Positions 46,691-63,190 of a DNA stretch of 64,000 nucleotides are shown piece after piece; the stretch's first letter is position 1, and the number at the start of each line of letters is the position of its first letter. Origin of the DNA: Sapria himalayana (Eukaryota; Streptophyta; Magnoliopsida; Malpighiales; Rafflesiaceae). The position numbers and the translations under genes are program-made. Location of the stretch: positions 1,240,001 through 1,304,000 of the forward strand of contig JAREIK010000385.1 in assembly GCA_029783825.1 (NCBI GenBank), in the 5' to 3' direction. Under the pieces are notes generated by a model, which worked only from the letters and a program-made list of their open reading frames with translations, made no database searches and was not told the DNA's origin.

Positions 46691-47299
46691 AAAAAGATTT
46701 AAAAAATTATGTTTTTTATATTTTTATATATTTTTTTGAATTTTTTAAATATATTTTTAGGGCAGAAACCCGACAAACGTTAGATTTTCTGCCCTAACTG
46801 TTAGGGGTGCATCCAACAGTTTAATGCACCTCATTTTTAATTTTTTTTTTCGACTATTGGAAGTCAATTTCAAAAGGCATAATGTGTTACGCGTCAACTT
46901 GGGCTATGACCATCCCACATGGACATCATCAGCCAAACACGTGGTGAAAATTTTTAAAAAACCTACCACGTGTAAAAAGTGGGGCAGGTTTTTTTTATTA
47001 AAAAAATTTAATAAAAGCGGGTGGGACATGCATGGTCTAGCCTGAGTTCTAAAGCATGGTACCCGACCATATCATTGGGCTAGGCATGGCTAGGGCTAGC
47101 CAGGCAACTGGGTTATACCTAGCCAAACAAGAGGCCTATCACCCCCTGGCCCGACATTGAACAAGTCGTGCCTCGAGTCAGCAAGGAATGCGTCTAGGCA
47201 TTATTCTGGACCATGTCTTGTCGGATCATGCATGACTCAATCAAGTAGTGCCTCGAGTAGGGTCCGAGCTGCCCAGCCCACTTGACACCTATATAATAT

Positions 47300-48270
47300 G
47301 GTAGCCATTATTTCTTAATCGATAAAACCTTATATATAGGCATTAGATATTACTTTTGTGCACGTTTACCTTTAGACTGTTTGAGTGGAGCCCAGAAAAT
47401 GATTAGTATATGGTCTTGGTAGCAATGTATCTATATTTTATTTAGAATTCTTTTTTATCATATTTTAATTATAATAATTTGTTTAATGAAAGGCTGCATG
47501 AGGTGATGCAACAAATTCATGATACTTTTCAAAAAAAAATGATCACATGCAACAAAAAAATGAATAGATGTAAAAACACTTTGAAAAAATGAAAAAATTG
47601 AGGAAAAATGAATGAAAAGAGATGGACGAATTAAAAGAGAGGAGAAAATACAACAGAAAAGATTTTGAAGATGGAGAAAATACAACAGAAAAGAGTTTGA
47701 ATATGGAAAAAATATTGTGCAAGTCGGTAGAGGCTTCATTATTTTTTTCATCATTTTGAAGAAGATCCATTCAGATTATTTGAGGAAAATACTCATTTCA
47801 ACGAATACTCATAGTTATATGTGATGTTGAGTTATTACTCTTCTGTAATGAAACTTTTTGTGGGTAACTTTTGGTTTATAATTATTGTTTTTTTAAGTTA
47901 TCAATGTGTATTGAAATTGATGGACTTTAATATTTTTATTTGATATGTTAATTTATAGTAGATGTTACGTGAATGTCATTGGATTAATAATATGTGCATG
48001 TATTTATAGGATCACATGATATATGATTTCTATATGTTTATGTATTTTATATACAACATACAAAAACTATAACAAATATGACATATTTATATTGTAGAAA
48101 ATAGAAATAAAAATTTGTATTTCAAAATATGTTTCTAATTTAGAAATAGATTCTTGCATTTTTATTCTTTTTCGTATCTATTTAGTTTCTAAATTGAAAT
48201 GATATCTGAGATCTCATTTCCATCGCTAAAATTAAAAATGTAAAATATTTGTCCTGCATTTTAGAATTGT
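47300..48270. other. AT-rich stretch with a purine-rich duplicated segment
   Basis: No gene supported. A purine-rich stretch at 47560-47720 contains two copies of GAGAAAATACAACAGAAAAG. Open frames here on the minus strand are low-complexity Ser/Phe runs. Confidence 0.5.
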
Positions 48271-48279
48271 CCAGCTATT

Positions 48280-50120
48280 TTCCATTTCAAAAATTTAGGA
48301 AGGAGTATGTTAGAAATGGAACCTTGTGTAACTATGGACATGAACACTAGTCTTTCAAATCTTTTCTTGATTTGACATTATCTTTTATTTTTCCATCCAC
48401 ATTAATGATTGTATTACAAATATTATCAAAAAAATTCTTTTTAATATGCATCACATCTAAGTTGTGCCTAATTAGATTTGTTTTCCAAAAAGGCAAATTC
48501 CAAAAAATAATTATTTTCTTCCAGCCACAGTTCTAATTCTTTGAAATTTGTGCATTAATCCAATATACAATAACATCTATAATATTTGTGAACCCAAATT
48601 TTTCAATAACATCTAATATTTCATCACCTTGCCTCAAATGTGGTATACCTTTTATAACTTCATGGTCTTTCCTAAATTGTAAATATTCATTCGAAATAGA
48701 TGTTCCACATGTAAGAACTTATGATGACTATCAAATCACTAAGTCTTTCCTCTTTTTCTCATATAAAATACATATATATCCTTCATACAATAAGTACAAG
48801 CTAATTAATATCCAGTAATCCATCAATGACAACATTGAACATGCAAAAAAGTCAATTATAGTCCACATAAGTGGTGCTCGTATTTTGCGTTATGCTTTCT
48901 AGATATATCATGTGTTTCAATACCATCATCTTACAAAATTTTGAGCTCCACTATCAGGGGCTACAGAAATATATCTAATTTATCTTATGAGTTTCTCAAA
49001 TTGTGCATAATAACACAAAAAAATCTATACTCATCTTTCATGCACATCCATAGTGATAATATATAAGGTATAATGATAATTGACTATGAAGAGTATCATT
49101 ATCATGTTTGTCCATATGGCTGAAATCCATCTATACGAGCCCTAATCTAACATTTGACCATCGTTTATAAAAAATGGATGTTAATCCTAATAATGTTTCT
49201 AAGTAGGAGAATTTGAGTAATGCCACATCTTGTCATCTTCAATAATTTGTTCTCTGTATAAACTCGTGTCATTAGCAATGGCTCCATGCACAAATAATTT
49301 TTTCAAATAAAGAATCAACGAGAAATAATACATCTTCTTGTTTATAATATTTATTTTTTATCTTTTATATATAGTATTTCTTTTATACCGAGGATAATTA
49401 TATAAATCATATGCAATTGTTTCACTATATACACCTCAAAATATCATCCAATCATTAATATAGTAATGTATTTTTTCATAGGAAAACCCAAACATCACAT
49501 TAATTTCTTTGTGCTGTAAAAGCTATATATCATGACATTATTGTTTAGTAGTAATTTAGATAATAACTGACTTATTTCATCAAAATACCTTTTTTAAATA
49601 TGATGTTTTGACTTTTAATTCAATAGTCTAACCACCGTAGATCATTTTGAGTGACCATATGGATACCTGGCCAAACCTCTTCTTCTAAAGCTTTTAACAT
49701 TTCATAAAATTATTTTGCTGATCATATTGGGATATCATTAGCGATATCTAGATTTAATGAATGACCAATAACATTCTTCAACATTACTTTACATGCATAA
49801 CTGGAATTGACATATATAATTACAATATTTGAATCAACGCTTCTATGGATAATGCTTAGTTATTTGTGGCACAACTATTTCTCCTTATTTATACCAAACA
49901 TGATAGTCTCTAACAAATTTATTATTTGCAAGATGATAATGCAGTGTCAACACTTTGGAAACTCCATTTTTAATATTTATTGTTATTATATGGGCATCTT
50001 ATCTTTGTTTCATCTATAAATTCAGGTTATTTTTCAGCAAATCCAAAAAATTCCTCAATCTTCTCTATAAACTTATTAGTTAAAAATCCATCTTTCAATC
50101 TTATATTTATCTATTTATGA
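48280..50120 (-). pseudogene. CACTA (En/Spm) TNP2-type transposase relic
   Basis: The minus-strand translation, broken by many stops, follows the plant CACTA transposase in order. It starts near 50030-49930 with DETKIRCPYNN and SFQSVDTA, then MLKALEEEVWPG near 49690. Then comes RARIDGFQPYGQT (49145-49107), PYILSLWMCMKDEY (about 49060-49020) and DKLDIFL-PLIVELK (about 48980-48940), then ITGY-LACTYCM near 48800. KELELWLEENNYFLEFAFLE is at about 48545-48485. These are the family's 'RIDGF.P', 'MC.K.E' and 'DV.LQPLI.EL' blocks. The CACTA termini were not located. Confidence 0.78.
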
Positions 50121-50129
50121 CATGGTCAT

Positions 50130-51420
50130 ATAATATTTTTCATTATTATAACACATAATACAAATATATTTTGAATTATAATGATGTAAATAGAGATTTA
50201 TTTATAATAAAGTAGTAACATATTTATGACATTACATAGATCTAAAAAAAATTATAGTGACATAATTATTAGATAATTTTAGATTACATTGAAATAAGGT
50301 AGGTTGCTTCAATCTCTTGGATATTTATCAAAAGTCATAAGTTATAATTGTATCAATTACATAAAACTAAATATTTGATATTTATCTATGAAATTGAATT
50401 GATTAATAAAAAATTACAATATCATAATTATTGATTTCTAAATTAATAATTCTTACTAACTAAGTAGATAAAGACATTTAACATAAAAGAAATCATAAAG
50501 AAATTCGCAATGTCAATGCATTTAAATTTGTCAATGAAAAAATGACAAAAAAAGTAAACTATCGACGGAGAATATTAATAAATTAATATGAATATTTACT
50601 AATTTATATAGAGTATGTAATATAAATAGTTATCTACTAGTTGTGACATATAATATGTTTTTTTTTTAATATTATATTATTGGAGGTATTATTTGTTTTA
50701 TTGGATCTTTAGTGAAGTGTAGATTAAACAACTCTATAAATTTTGAAATGATCTTCTAATTTTTTTTTAGTTATTTAATTGTTCATTACATTTCAACCTA
50801 TCAATTGCATACCCTCTGATTTTTTTATGTTATTCATTATTATTATAATTAAACTTTTAGTATATATTAAAATAGTAATATATTATTCATTATTAATATT
50901 GCACAATTTGTATAAGTTATTCTTTTTAAAATTATTACATTTCAATTAATATTAGTAAGCAAAAAAAGTCCAAATTAATTAGCTTGATCAAAATTACATG
51001 TAAATAATAAAATGCACAAAAATTTTATATTTCAGTTATGCAACTCAAAATTTTAATAAATCCTAGTATGCGAATAAAATGCAAAATATATAAATTTTCA
51101 TTTAGAATGATATTAATTCAACAAAAAAAAAAAAAAGAAAAAAGAACCAAATTGAATGCTAAACATGAAAAAAAAAATATGCATAACATCAAAATGCACA
51201 AAAAATACCATTCCCAAATACATTACTCATAGATTAATATGAAAAAAAAAAATTGATATCTCAATTATGGATTATTTGTGTGTTGATCAGTAATTAGAAA
51301 AAAGTAATTCCAAAAAAAATTCAGACAAACTAAAACCCCAAAACTTATATATATTAGGGACATATAGTTAATTATCATAATTTAGTGATAGAATTTATTT
51401 CCATTTTTTAATTAGGGACA
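50130..51420. other. AT-rich intergenic sequence, nothing recognised
   Basis: No coding pattern. It may include unrecognised parts of the CACTA element. Confidence 0.5.
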
Positions 51421-51425
51421 TAATT

Positions 51426-51444
51426 ACACACACACACACACACA
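51426..51444. repeat. (CA)n microsatellite
   Basis: About nine to ten CA units directly upstream of a truncated hAT derivative. Confidence 0.85.
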
Positions 51445-51478
51445 ACATGCCAATGTGACGCATTGATAAGGTATGCAC

Positions 51479-51762
51479 AAGGCACGGCACGGAAAAATCA
51501 TGTGCCCGGGTTAGGCACGAGCTGTGCCGTGCCGTGCCTGACTCGGCACAGTTCGGCCCGTGGCACGGCACACCGGCATGGGTTCGTCCCGTGTCGGGCC
51601 GGGTGTCCCTTGAGCTCGACCCTGCGATGGCCCCTCCCGCAAAAAAGACCGCAGGTCGGGTATGATTCGACCCGACCTGTGGTTCCTTGAATTCCGAACC
51701 GTACGGACAGGCCAGCCCTAGCGGGCCCGGCAAGGCACGGCACGGCCTGTTTGACACCTCTA
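51479..51762. mobile_element. hAT derivative lacking its left terminal repeat
   Basis: The right end CCTGTTTGACACCTCTA is intact and followed by GTATGTAC (51763-51770). The left part starts at AAGGCACGGCACGG, directly after GTATGCAC (51471-51478), 7/8 like the right flank. Hairpin H1 is at 51647-51684. The missing left ~30 bp is the same portion missing from the element at 23393. Confidence 0.82.
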
Positions 51763-51816
51763 GTATGTACTAAAATATTTTATTCTAAAATTTTAGATGA
51801 GAGGATAATATGAATT

Positions 51817-51820
<4 letters not shown>

Positions 51821-51848
<28 letters not shown>
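51821..51848. repeat. Poly-T tract, 28 nt
   Basis: Uninterrupted T run about 240 bp upstream of the RPS18 start codon. It may be a promoter-region homopolymer or the tail of an unrecognised retroposon. Confidence 0.9.
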
Positions 51849-52000
51849 GAATTAAGGGAATGGAATATTTGTTGAATTTATAAAAATTAGTATATTAAAA
51901 TACAATTATTTTTGCATCTGTAAATTTAAAACACAAAATTAACTAAAGAAATCAGGGTTTGTTGTGTTTTTCTTTTTACGTAACAAAGAGGCGTCACAAA

Positions 52001-52009
52001 TTAGGGTTT
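52001..52009 (+). promoter_or_regulatory. Telo-box (TTAGGGTTT) upstream of RPS18
   Basis: TTAGGGTTT, the reverse complement of AAACCCTAA, lies about 75 bp upstream of the RPS18 ATG. Telo-boxes are common near transcription starts of plant ribosomal protein genes. Its role here is inferred. Confidence 0.6.
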
Positions 52010-52084
52010 CAGGGTGACAATTTAGCTGAGTCTCAGGGAAGCGCTCCGCCCGCATTTCGATTTTCAGTGTTATCCGCCTCAACG

Positions 52085-56769
<4,685 letters not shown>

Positions 56770-57029
56770 GTCTGCATCTTCTTCCATATTCTTATCATCT
56801 TCAAACTTGCTTGAGATTCTGTCAATGGCGTGGGTTAAATTTCTTTGTTTTTTTTTTTTCCAATTCCACCATTAAATTTTACGATCAGACTGCTTTATTG
56901 CTTTGTTTGTTTGTTTGTTCATGGCGGAGGTTAAAATAGTAATGTTTTGTTGAAGAACTAGAGAAAATTAGCATTTAAAAAAGCCCGACGTTCTGTTTTT
57001 TCGCATCGGCGGTTCTGCCTTAAATCTTA

Positions 57030-57052
57030 GGGGGGGGGGGGGGGGGGGGGGG
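57030..57052 (+). repeat. Run of 23 G just upstream of ELC
   Basis: An uninterrupted G tract between TCTTA and TCATAAGG, ending 40 bp before the ELC ATG. It probably lies in the leader or core promoter. Such runs are also prone to sequencing and assembly length errors. Confidence 0.85.
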
Positions 57053-57092
57053 TCATAAGGCGAGAAATCGGTCTGTGTTGGTCTTGCAAGGG

Positions 57093-58271
57093 ATGCAGGG
57101 GAATTCGCAGGCGACGCAACAATTCCTAGCAGCCGTCCTTGCTCAGCGAGGTCCGTCGTCGTTATCGTATTCTGAGGACGGCAAATGGCTGATCCGTCAG
57201 CACCTCCTCTCCCTCACGTCCATCTACCCTTCCATGTCCCCGAAGACCGCCACCTTCACGCACAACGATGGCCGTTCCGTCAACCTGTTGCAGGCCGACG
57301 GGACCATCCCCATGGTGTTCCAGGCCGTAAGTTACAATATGCCGATCGTCATCTGGTTGATGGAATCTTATCCTGCTAATCCTCCCAGCGTCTTCGTCAA
57401 CCCTACGCAGGACATGGTGATCAAGCGATCGCACCCGCACGTTAATGCTTCTGGTCTCGTCTCGGTTCCTTACCTGCAGAACTGGATCTACCGTAGTTCG
57501 AATCTGGTGGATCTAGTCCGCGAACTTAGTTCGATCTTCGGACATGATCCTCCTCTTTTTTCTCAGCGCAGGCCGAACAATCACGCAGGCAATCAATCCG
57601 GCCCGTCTGCTTTTGGATCAGCGGGGTCGGCCGGCAGGCCTGGCAGTTGCGGATACTCACACCAACCCGCACGGCCGTATCCTCCTCCTTTTCCTCCCCC
57701 GTGCGCGGTGGATCCGGCCAGAGCGCAGGCCGATGATCCTTCCATCGCAGTTAAACGAAACGCGATCAGTAAGATCGTGGAGATGGCGCAGAACGATATC
57801 GCGCGACTGAGAAAATCTCGCGAATCCGAGATGGAAGAATTGTTTGGCGCGCAGGCAGCTCTGCGGCAGCGGCGGGAGACTATCAGAACGGGCCTGGAGG
57901 AGTTGAAGGAGGAGAAGGAGGCGTTGGAGTCGCAGCTACAGGTCGTCCTGATGAACACGGACATAATCAGTTCGTGGATTAACGAAAACCACGAGAAGAC
58001 CGGAGGTTTTGATGTCGACGATGTGTTCGAGTGCTGCGATGCGCTGTCGCGGCAGATGCTGGAGTCTACATGTGCTGATTTGGCCATTGATGATCTGATT
58101 TACTCCCTGGATAGAGCTCTTCAGGACGGCGCCCTTCCGCTCGATCAGTATTTGAAGAACGTGAGATCGTTGTCGAGAGAGCAGTTCTTCCATCGAGCAA
58201 CCGCTCTCAAGGTTAGAGCCGCTCAGGTGCAGTCTCGCGTTTCTGCCATGGCAGCTAGGGTTCCTCGGTAG
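57093..58271 (+). CDS. ELC: ELC/VPS23 (TSG101-type) ESCRT-I subunit, intronless, 392 aa
   Basis: ESCRT-I recognises ubiquitinated cargo at endosomes for sorting into multivesicular bodies. The start is ATG 57093; the open frame extends upstream only with non-ATG codons. Residues 20-155 form a UEV domain (E2-like, no catalytic Cys): [70 protein letters not shown] Pro/Gly-rich linker (about 160-220, [10 protein letters not shown]) follows. A coiled coil (about 225-295, [18 protein letters not shown]) comes next. The C-terminal steadiness box reads [20 protein letters not shown]. Length and lack of introns fit plant ELC genes. It starts 323 bp after the RPS18 stop. Confidence 0.95.
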   Translation: MQGNSQATQQFLAAVLAQRGPSSLSYSEDGKWLIRQHLLSLTSIYPSMSPKTATFTHNDGRSVNLLQADGTIPMVFQAVSYNMPIVIWLMESYPANPPSVFVNPTQDMVIKRSHPHVNASGLVSVPYLQNWIYRSSNLVDLVRELSSIFGHDPPLFSQRRPNNHAGNQSGPSAFGSAGSAGRPGSCGYSHQPARPYPPPFPPPCAVDPARAQADDPSIAVKRNAISKIVEMAQNDIARLRKSRESEMEELFGAQAALRQRRETIRTGLEELKEEKEALESQLQVVLMNTDIISSWINENHEKTGGFDVDDVFECCDALSRQMLESTCADLAIDDLIYSLDRALQDGALPLDQYLKNVRSLSREQFFHRATALKVRAAQVQSRVSAMAARVPR

Positions 58272-58680
58272 AGATCTCTTTCTCTTTCGCCCGAGGTAAC
58301 TCTCGCGTTTCTGCCATGTTCATCATCATCATCAACAACAGTTTTCTCGCCTCCTTTCGTTCTTCTGGTTCATAATGGATAAGAATTTCGCCACTGCAGC
58401 ACCCATCATTCACGTGAGAATGCCTGTTTCACCTACACCTTTCTCCTCTTGTTTTCAACTTCAGTTTTTCATGTTTCAATGCCAAGACCTAGGCAACTTA
58501 ATTATTCTATAAGCTTTATGTTTGTTCATCATGTTTTTGAACTTGTTGAAACATTACTTGCGGAGCTCCATGCCGCGAGCTCACTGTCACGAGCTCCATT
58601 GATTTGTTTCAATTTTAATTTAAGTTAGGATTCTTATTTTTAACCTAACCCAACTCAACTCCACTTTGTCGATTTGCCAA
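58272..58680. other. ELC 3' flank
   Basis: Contains CATCATCATCATC and a T-rich stretch. A 3' untranslated region is expected here, but no decisive poly(A) signal was picked. No gene seen. Confidence 0.5.
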
Positions 58681-58688
58681 TCAAACTA

Positions 58689-59398
58689 GGGTCCATTTGA
58701 TAAAACAAAAAAAATTAAAATTATTTTATAAATTAACTGTTAATTGAATGCGGAATATAAATATATTATTTGATAATTATAAATACTAAAAATAATATAT
58801 TTTATATATTTATTATTATTATTATTATTATATTATATATTATCCAACATAAATATAATTTTTAATGAATTTTTTTTTTCACTATAATTATTAATATTTA
58901 AAAAAAAAATCCTTAAAAACAAATCCCTAAATAAATTATAAATTCAAAAAATAAATAAAAATATTAAAAAAATAACTAATAAAATCTAAGTTTTTTAAAA
59001 CTATCCAAATTTTTAATATAAAAATAAAAATTAATAAACAACCAGGTGATTTGTAATTTTTTCTCTTAAATTAATTATGAAATAGGGTTAAAGTTAGAGT
59101 TTGTGGTGGCAGAGAAAGGAGAAGGATGAAACAAATTTACAAGTTGAACAGTAGATTAAATGAGAAAATGAAAAAAAAATGATAAAATGATAATTTTATT
59201 AAAAAAAATTTATTGACAATTTTCAATCTTCAACATAAAGTAGATCTCTATCTAATTAAAATTTTCAATTAATTTTCATTTAAATTTTTAAATTTTTAGC
59301 TCTCGATATTTTTTTATCAAACGCACTTAAAATTTCAAACTATTGAAAATTTTAATTTTCAATGATTTGAAGATTTTAAGTGTTTTATCAAACAGCCC
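58689..59398. mobile_element. MITE with GGG..TTTGATAAAAC ends
   Basis: The left end GGGTCCATTTGATAAAAC is mirrored by the right end GTTTTATCAAACAGCCC, and CTA flanks both sides (58686-58688 and 59399-59401). The 3-bp flank would suit a PIF/Harbinger element. If CTA belongs to the ends, no 8-bp hAT duplication is visible. The interior is AT-rich and non-coding. Confidence 0.6.
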
Positions 59399-59401
59399 CT
59401 A

Positions 59402-60045
59402 AACTGGTAGATATTTATAATATCTGAAAAGCAAGTTCATGGTGCAGTAAAATTATTTTTTTTGTGAATTAATCAAATTTCACTTTTAATTGTGTTTTTT
59501 TGTTTTAATTTGGAATTAATTTAATTTTGTGCCTGATATTTTTGATAATTTATTAAATTAATGTTATGGCTCACCCTTAAAGATTGCATAAATAAAAAAA
59601 AAATGTTAAAAACTGTTAAATAAAATAATGGAACTAATTGGTATTATTTAATTTCAAAAAAAAGGCTTTTAGTTTTTACTTTTTTTATTTTCTTCTAATT
59701 ATTGTATGAAAATAATCTCTTTGTGTATAAATTTCCCAAAATAATTATGATGCTACTTTTTTTTTTTTTGGGAGATTTGTGTTGTGGTAAAATTAAGCTT
59801 GAAATATTTGTGTTTTTGTGTACTAAATGTTTCATAATTAAAAAAAATACTAATATAGTTAAATTTTATTGCACATAGATAAATTAATTTAATTTAATTT
59901 GAAAATAAATGTGATTAAAAACTTAATTGATGATGTTTGTAATGATATAAAATTTGAACTCATGTACTCCACATTATCAAAATATTAGCAAATTACATGG
60001 TCAAAAAGTTAATATTTTTAATCAACAAATTAAAATAATATATAT

Positions 60046-60094
<49 letters not shown>

Positions 60095-60595
60095 ATTTAA
60101 AATAGAGTTTCTAATTTTTGGGATAACAAAAATAAATATATTATATTTTGAGAATATTATATTAATACTTTTTGAAAATAATACTAAAACATGGATATTT
60201 TCATTTTGGGCATTTAAAATATAATTTTTACTTAAATTATTGACAAATAATATATTTAATATTTATAAAAAATTACAAAAAAAATGAAAATTATTTATGT
60301 TTTAATGCACTTAAATTTAAATATCCAATTTTGTCACAACATGACACATCAACAAACTAAAAAAAAATTTCACGTGTGATTTTTAAATTTAAAAATCATT
60401 ATTTTAAATTGGAAAACCACAAATTTTTTATTTATTTATTTGTTAATATTTATGAGTATATAAGTTTCTGTGTCTCTCTCCCTCCCTCTCTCACACACTT
60501 TCTCTCCCCCTCCATCTTTCTCCCTCCCTCTCCCCCTCCCTCTCTCATCTGTCTCTCTCTCCATATTTATGAGTATATTTACAAGGCAAGTTAAT
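59402..60595. other. AT-rich intergenic sequence with microsatellites
   Basis: Contains (CA)n at about 60051-60079, (TA)n at 60080-60093 and a CT-rich stretch at about 60472-60560. No gene seen. Confidence 0.6.
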
Positions 60596-60599
60596 AGTT

Positions 60600-61392
60600 A
60601 GACAATCTGTTAGTAAAATGTTGTCAGTGACACCATTATTTCTTGAAAGAATACATGATGATATATGTGGACCTATCCATCCACCATGCTAGCCATTTTG
60701 TTACTTTATGGTTCTATTAGATGTCTCCACTAGATAATCATATGTTTGTCTTCTTTCCATAAAAAATTTTACTTTTGCTAGACTACTTGCCCAATTAATT
60801 AAATTAAGAGCATACTTTTTTGATTACTCAATCAAAACCATTATAGATGATAATGCTGATGAATTTATATCACAAGCTTTTAATAACTATTACATGTCAA
60901 TTGAGATAAAAATTTATTATCTTGTTTCTCTTTTTCACTTATAAAATGGTTTAGCAGAATCACTCATTAAAAATATCTAATAAACAGCTAGGCCATTATT
61001 GATGAACACCATATTACCAACTTTAGTATATAGACATGCTATCATGCATTTATTAGATTTAGACCAATATCCTACCATGAGTACTTCATTTCATAACTTG
61101 TGTTAGGTAAACAACTAAATATTTCTCACTTAAAAATATTTGGTTGTGCAGTCCATATATCAATTGCACCTACACAATGTACCCGCTAAATATGTGTAAT
61201 GTGTTTTGTATTTCCGTTTATGTTAAACAACATTATTTTTGTTTAATATTTGTTTCAGTATAGGAAGTCAAATATTGAGAGCTTGCAGATCTAGCAAGGT
61301 TCAATAATGGTGGTTCCGCTGCCCGGTCAGGGGGCCAGAAAATTTTTCGGAGGAGCTGATCCGTTCGAGTGATCCGACCCGACCCGGCCTCT

Positions 61393-61431
<39 letters not shown>

Positions 61432-63190
61432 TCTGTTCTGTTTAATTTTAATCGCTCGCTTGCATTTTTTGTACTGTTCATCAGACTATCTGGTTTCTCC
61501 TCATCTCTGCTATTCTCTGTGCGATTTTTATCGCAACTGCTGCATAACTTGTAAGAACGATATTTTTGTTATAATCTGAAATGCATAGGCATTTACTGGT
61601 GGATGTAGCTAGTCGTGCTGAATGACTAGTGAACCACGTATACTGTGTGTTTGGATGGTTTGTGGATGTTATATATATTAGTTCTATTTTTTTAAGCTTT
61701 CTGTGCAGGGGATAATTCAGCTGTGAATTGAATAAACTGAATATATACAAACTGTTGGAATGCTGTTGTTTATTTTCTGTTGTCGTTTATTTTTGTTGTT
61801 TTACTGCTTCTGCTGAACTGAAAACCTAACAGGGACGAATTATCTTTAACAGTACCAAAATGGGTCCTTAACGTAGACTTGTAATATATGTAGATTTTGA
61901 TTTGATGTCGATTATAAGATATCTTGAACCCATAATCGGAGATGTTTTTAGAGAAAGGTTTGTAGATGGTCATTTTAATGAAACTGCATTTCCTTTATTT
62001 GAGGGAGAAAGATCTATCTATACAGAATGACAAGAAATTTTTTGAAATACAACAACATTATTTACAAAATCTTGTAAATCAATTACCAGATACATTTGTT
62101 GGTGCACAAAAAGTGATAGGATCACACATTCTAACTGCAAATACTCTAGTACGTGTTGATATCCTTGAAAGACATAATTCTAATGAATCAAAAATACACT
62201 TGAAGTGTGGAAGACCAATTGGGTCGAAAGATATAAATCCTCATAAGAGGATAACAAAAGGAAAATAAAACATTATTAAAGAGGCATATAATGAAAAAAT
62301 AGCTCCTAAAGAGATACATGATGAACAAGGAGCCCTTAGGGAGGCACATGTTAAAAAACATGTCCCTAGAGAGGCACATGTACCTAAAAAATCATGAAAT
62401 CTCAATAAGTTATGTGCACAAAGGAGACAAATAGGATATAAATAATTTTATTATTAATAATATTTTTGCTTTCCAAGTGACCATCGACATCATACAAAAT
62501 GATGATTATCTAGAACCACAAAATATGAATGAATGTTGAAAAAGATATAATTGGCCAAAATCAAAAGAGGCTATGCAGGCAGAGTTATTCTCATTAATGA
62601 AAAGAGAAGTTTTTGGACCTATAGTCCAAACACCTGCAAGTATAAAGCCTAATGGGTACAAATGAGTATTTTTACAAAAGTACAATGAAAATAAAAATAT
62701 CATAAGATATAAAACATGATTAGAAGCTTAAGGTTTCTCGTATAGACCTGGAATTGACAAAGGAAACATATTCTCTTATTTTGGATGCTATCACTTTTCA
62801 TTTTTTAAATAAGTCTAGCAGTCTCTGAAGGACTAGATATGCATCTCATGAATGTTATCACAACATATTTATATGGATCTATAGATAATAATATAAATAT
62901 GAAAATCTTTGAAGGATTTAAACTACCTGAAGCAATAAGTACAAAATCTCATAATTAATATTCAATTAAGTTACAAAGATCATTGTATGGAGCAAAGGAA
63001 TCTGGGTGCATGTGATATAATCACCTTAGTGAATATTTGATAAGAGAAGAGTATGTAAATAATTTTATATGTTCATGCATTTTTATTAAGAAATTAGAAA
63101 TTAGAAATCTAATTATTATAGTTTATCTTGATGATTTAAATTTGGATAGAACTTCTGAAGAGCTTATTGGGATTTCAGGTAGATAATCCA
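60600..63190 (+). pseudogene. Ty1/copia pol relic, split by a solo LTR
   Basis: Translation with many stops shows the copia order. The integrase region reads PLFLERIHDDICGPIHPP (about 60640-60690), then FARLLAQLIKLRA and TIIDDNADEFISQAF. The insert at 61184-61851 follows. Then come TKMGP, the connection region DFDSMS-like, and FNETAFPLFEGE. Reverse transcriptase follows with LAVSEGLDMHLMNV, TYLYGSIDNNINMKIFEGF, IKLQRSLYGAKESG and the catalytic VYLDDLN box (63121-63141). No frame is intact and the element's own LTRs were not identified. Confidence 0.85.
61184..61851. mobile_element. Solo LTR inserted in the copia relic (GTACC target duplication)
   Basis: The copia coding similarity breaks after AATGTACC and resumes at GTACCAAAATGGG. 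The 668-bp insert begins CGCTAAATATGTG (a TG start mutated to CG) and ends ACA. GTACC is present on both sides (61179-61183 and 61852-61856), as for LTR retroelements with 5-bp duplications. It includes a (TA)n tract (about 61398-61427). A relative lies at 18476. Confidence 0.82.

Larger units (their letters stand above)
43663..47293 (-). mobile_element. Decayed full-length hAT copy 3
   Basis: On the plus strand it starts TAGAGTTGTCAAATGAG and ends CCCACTTGACACCTATA, 3631 bp apart, almost the length of the intact copy. Read on the minus strand the order is the same: subterminal GC motifs, hairpins (46937-46973, 46759-46821), CT-rich leader (46530-46690), transposase relic, tail. The flanking octamers (TAGTAACC and TAATATGG) no longer match. 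It lies about 1.7 kb upstream of SERINC, outside the gene. Confidence 0.82.

Noticed and set aside
47458..47770. Phe/Ser-rich frames on the minus strand
   Set aside because: Low-complexity complement of a purine-rich stretch with an internal duplication; no family pattern.
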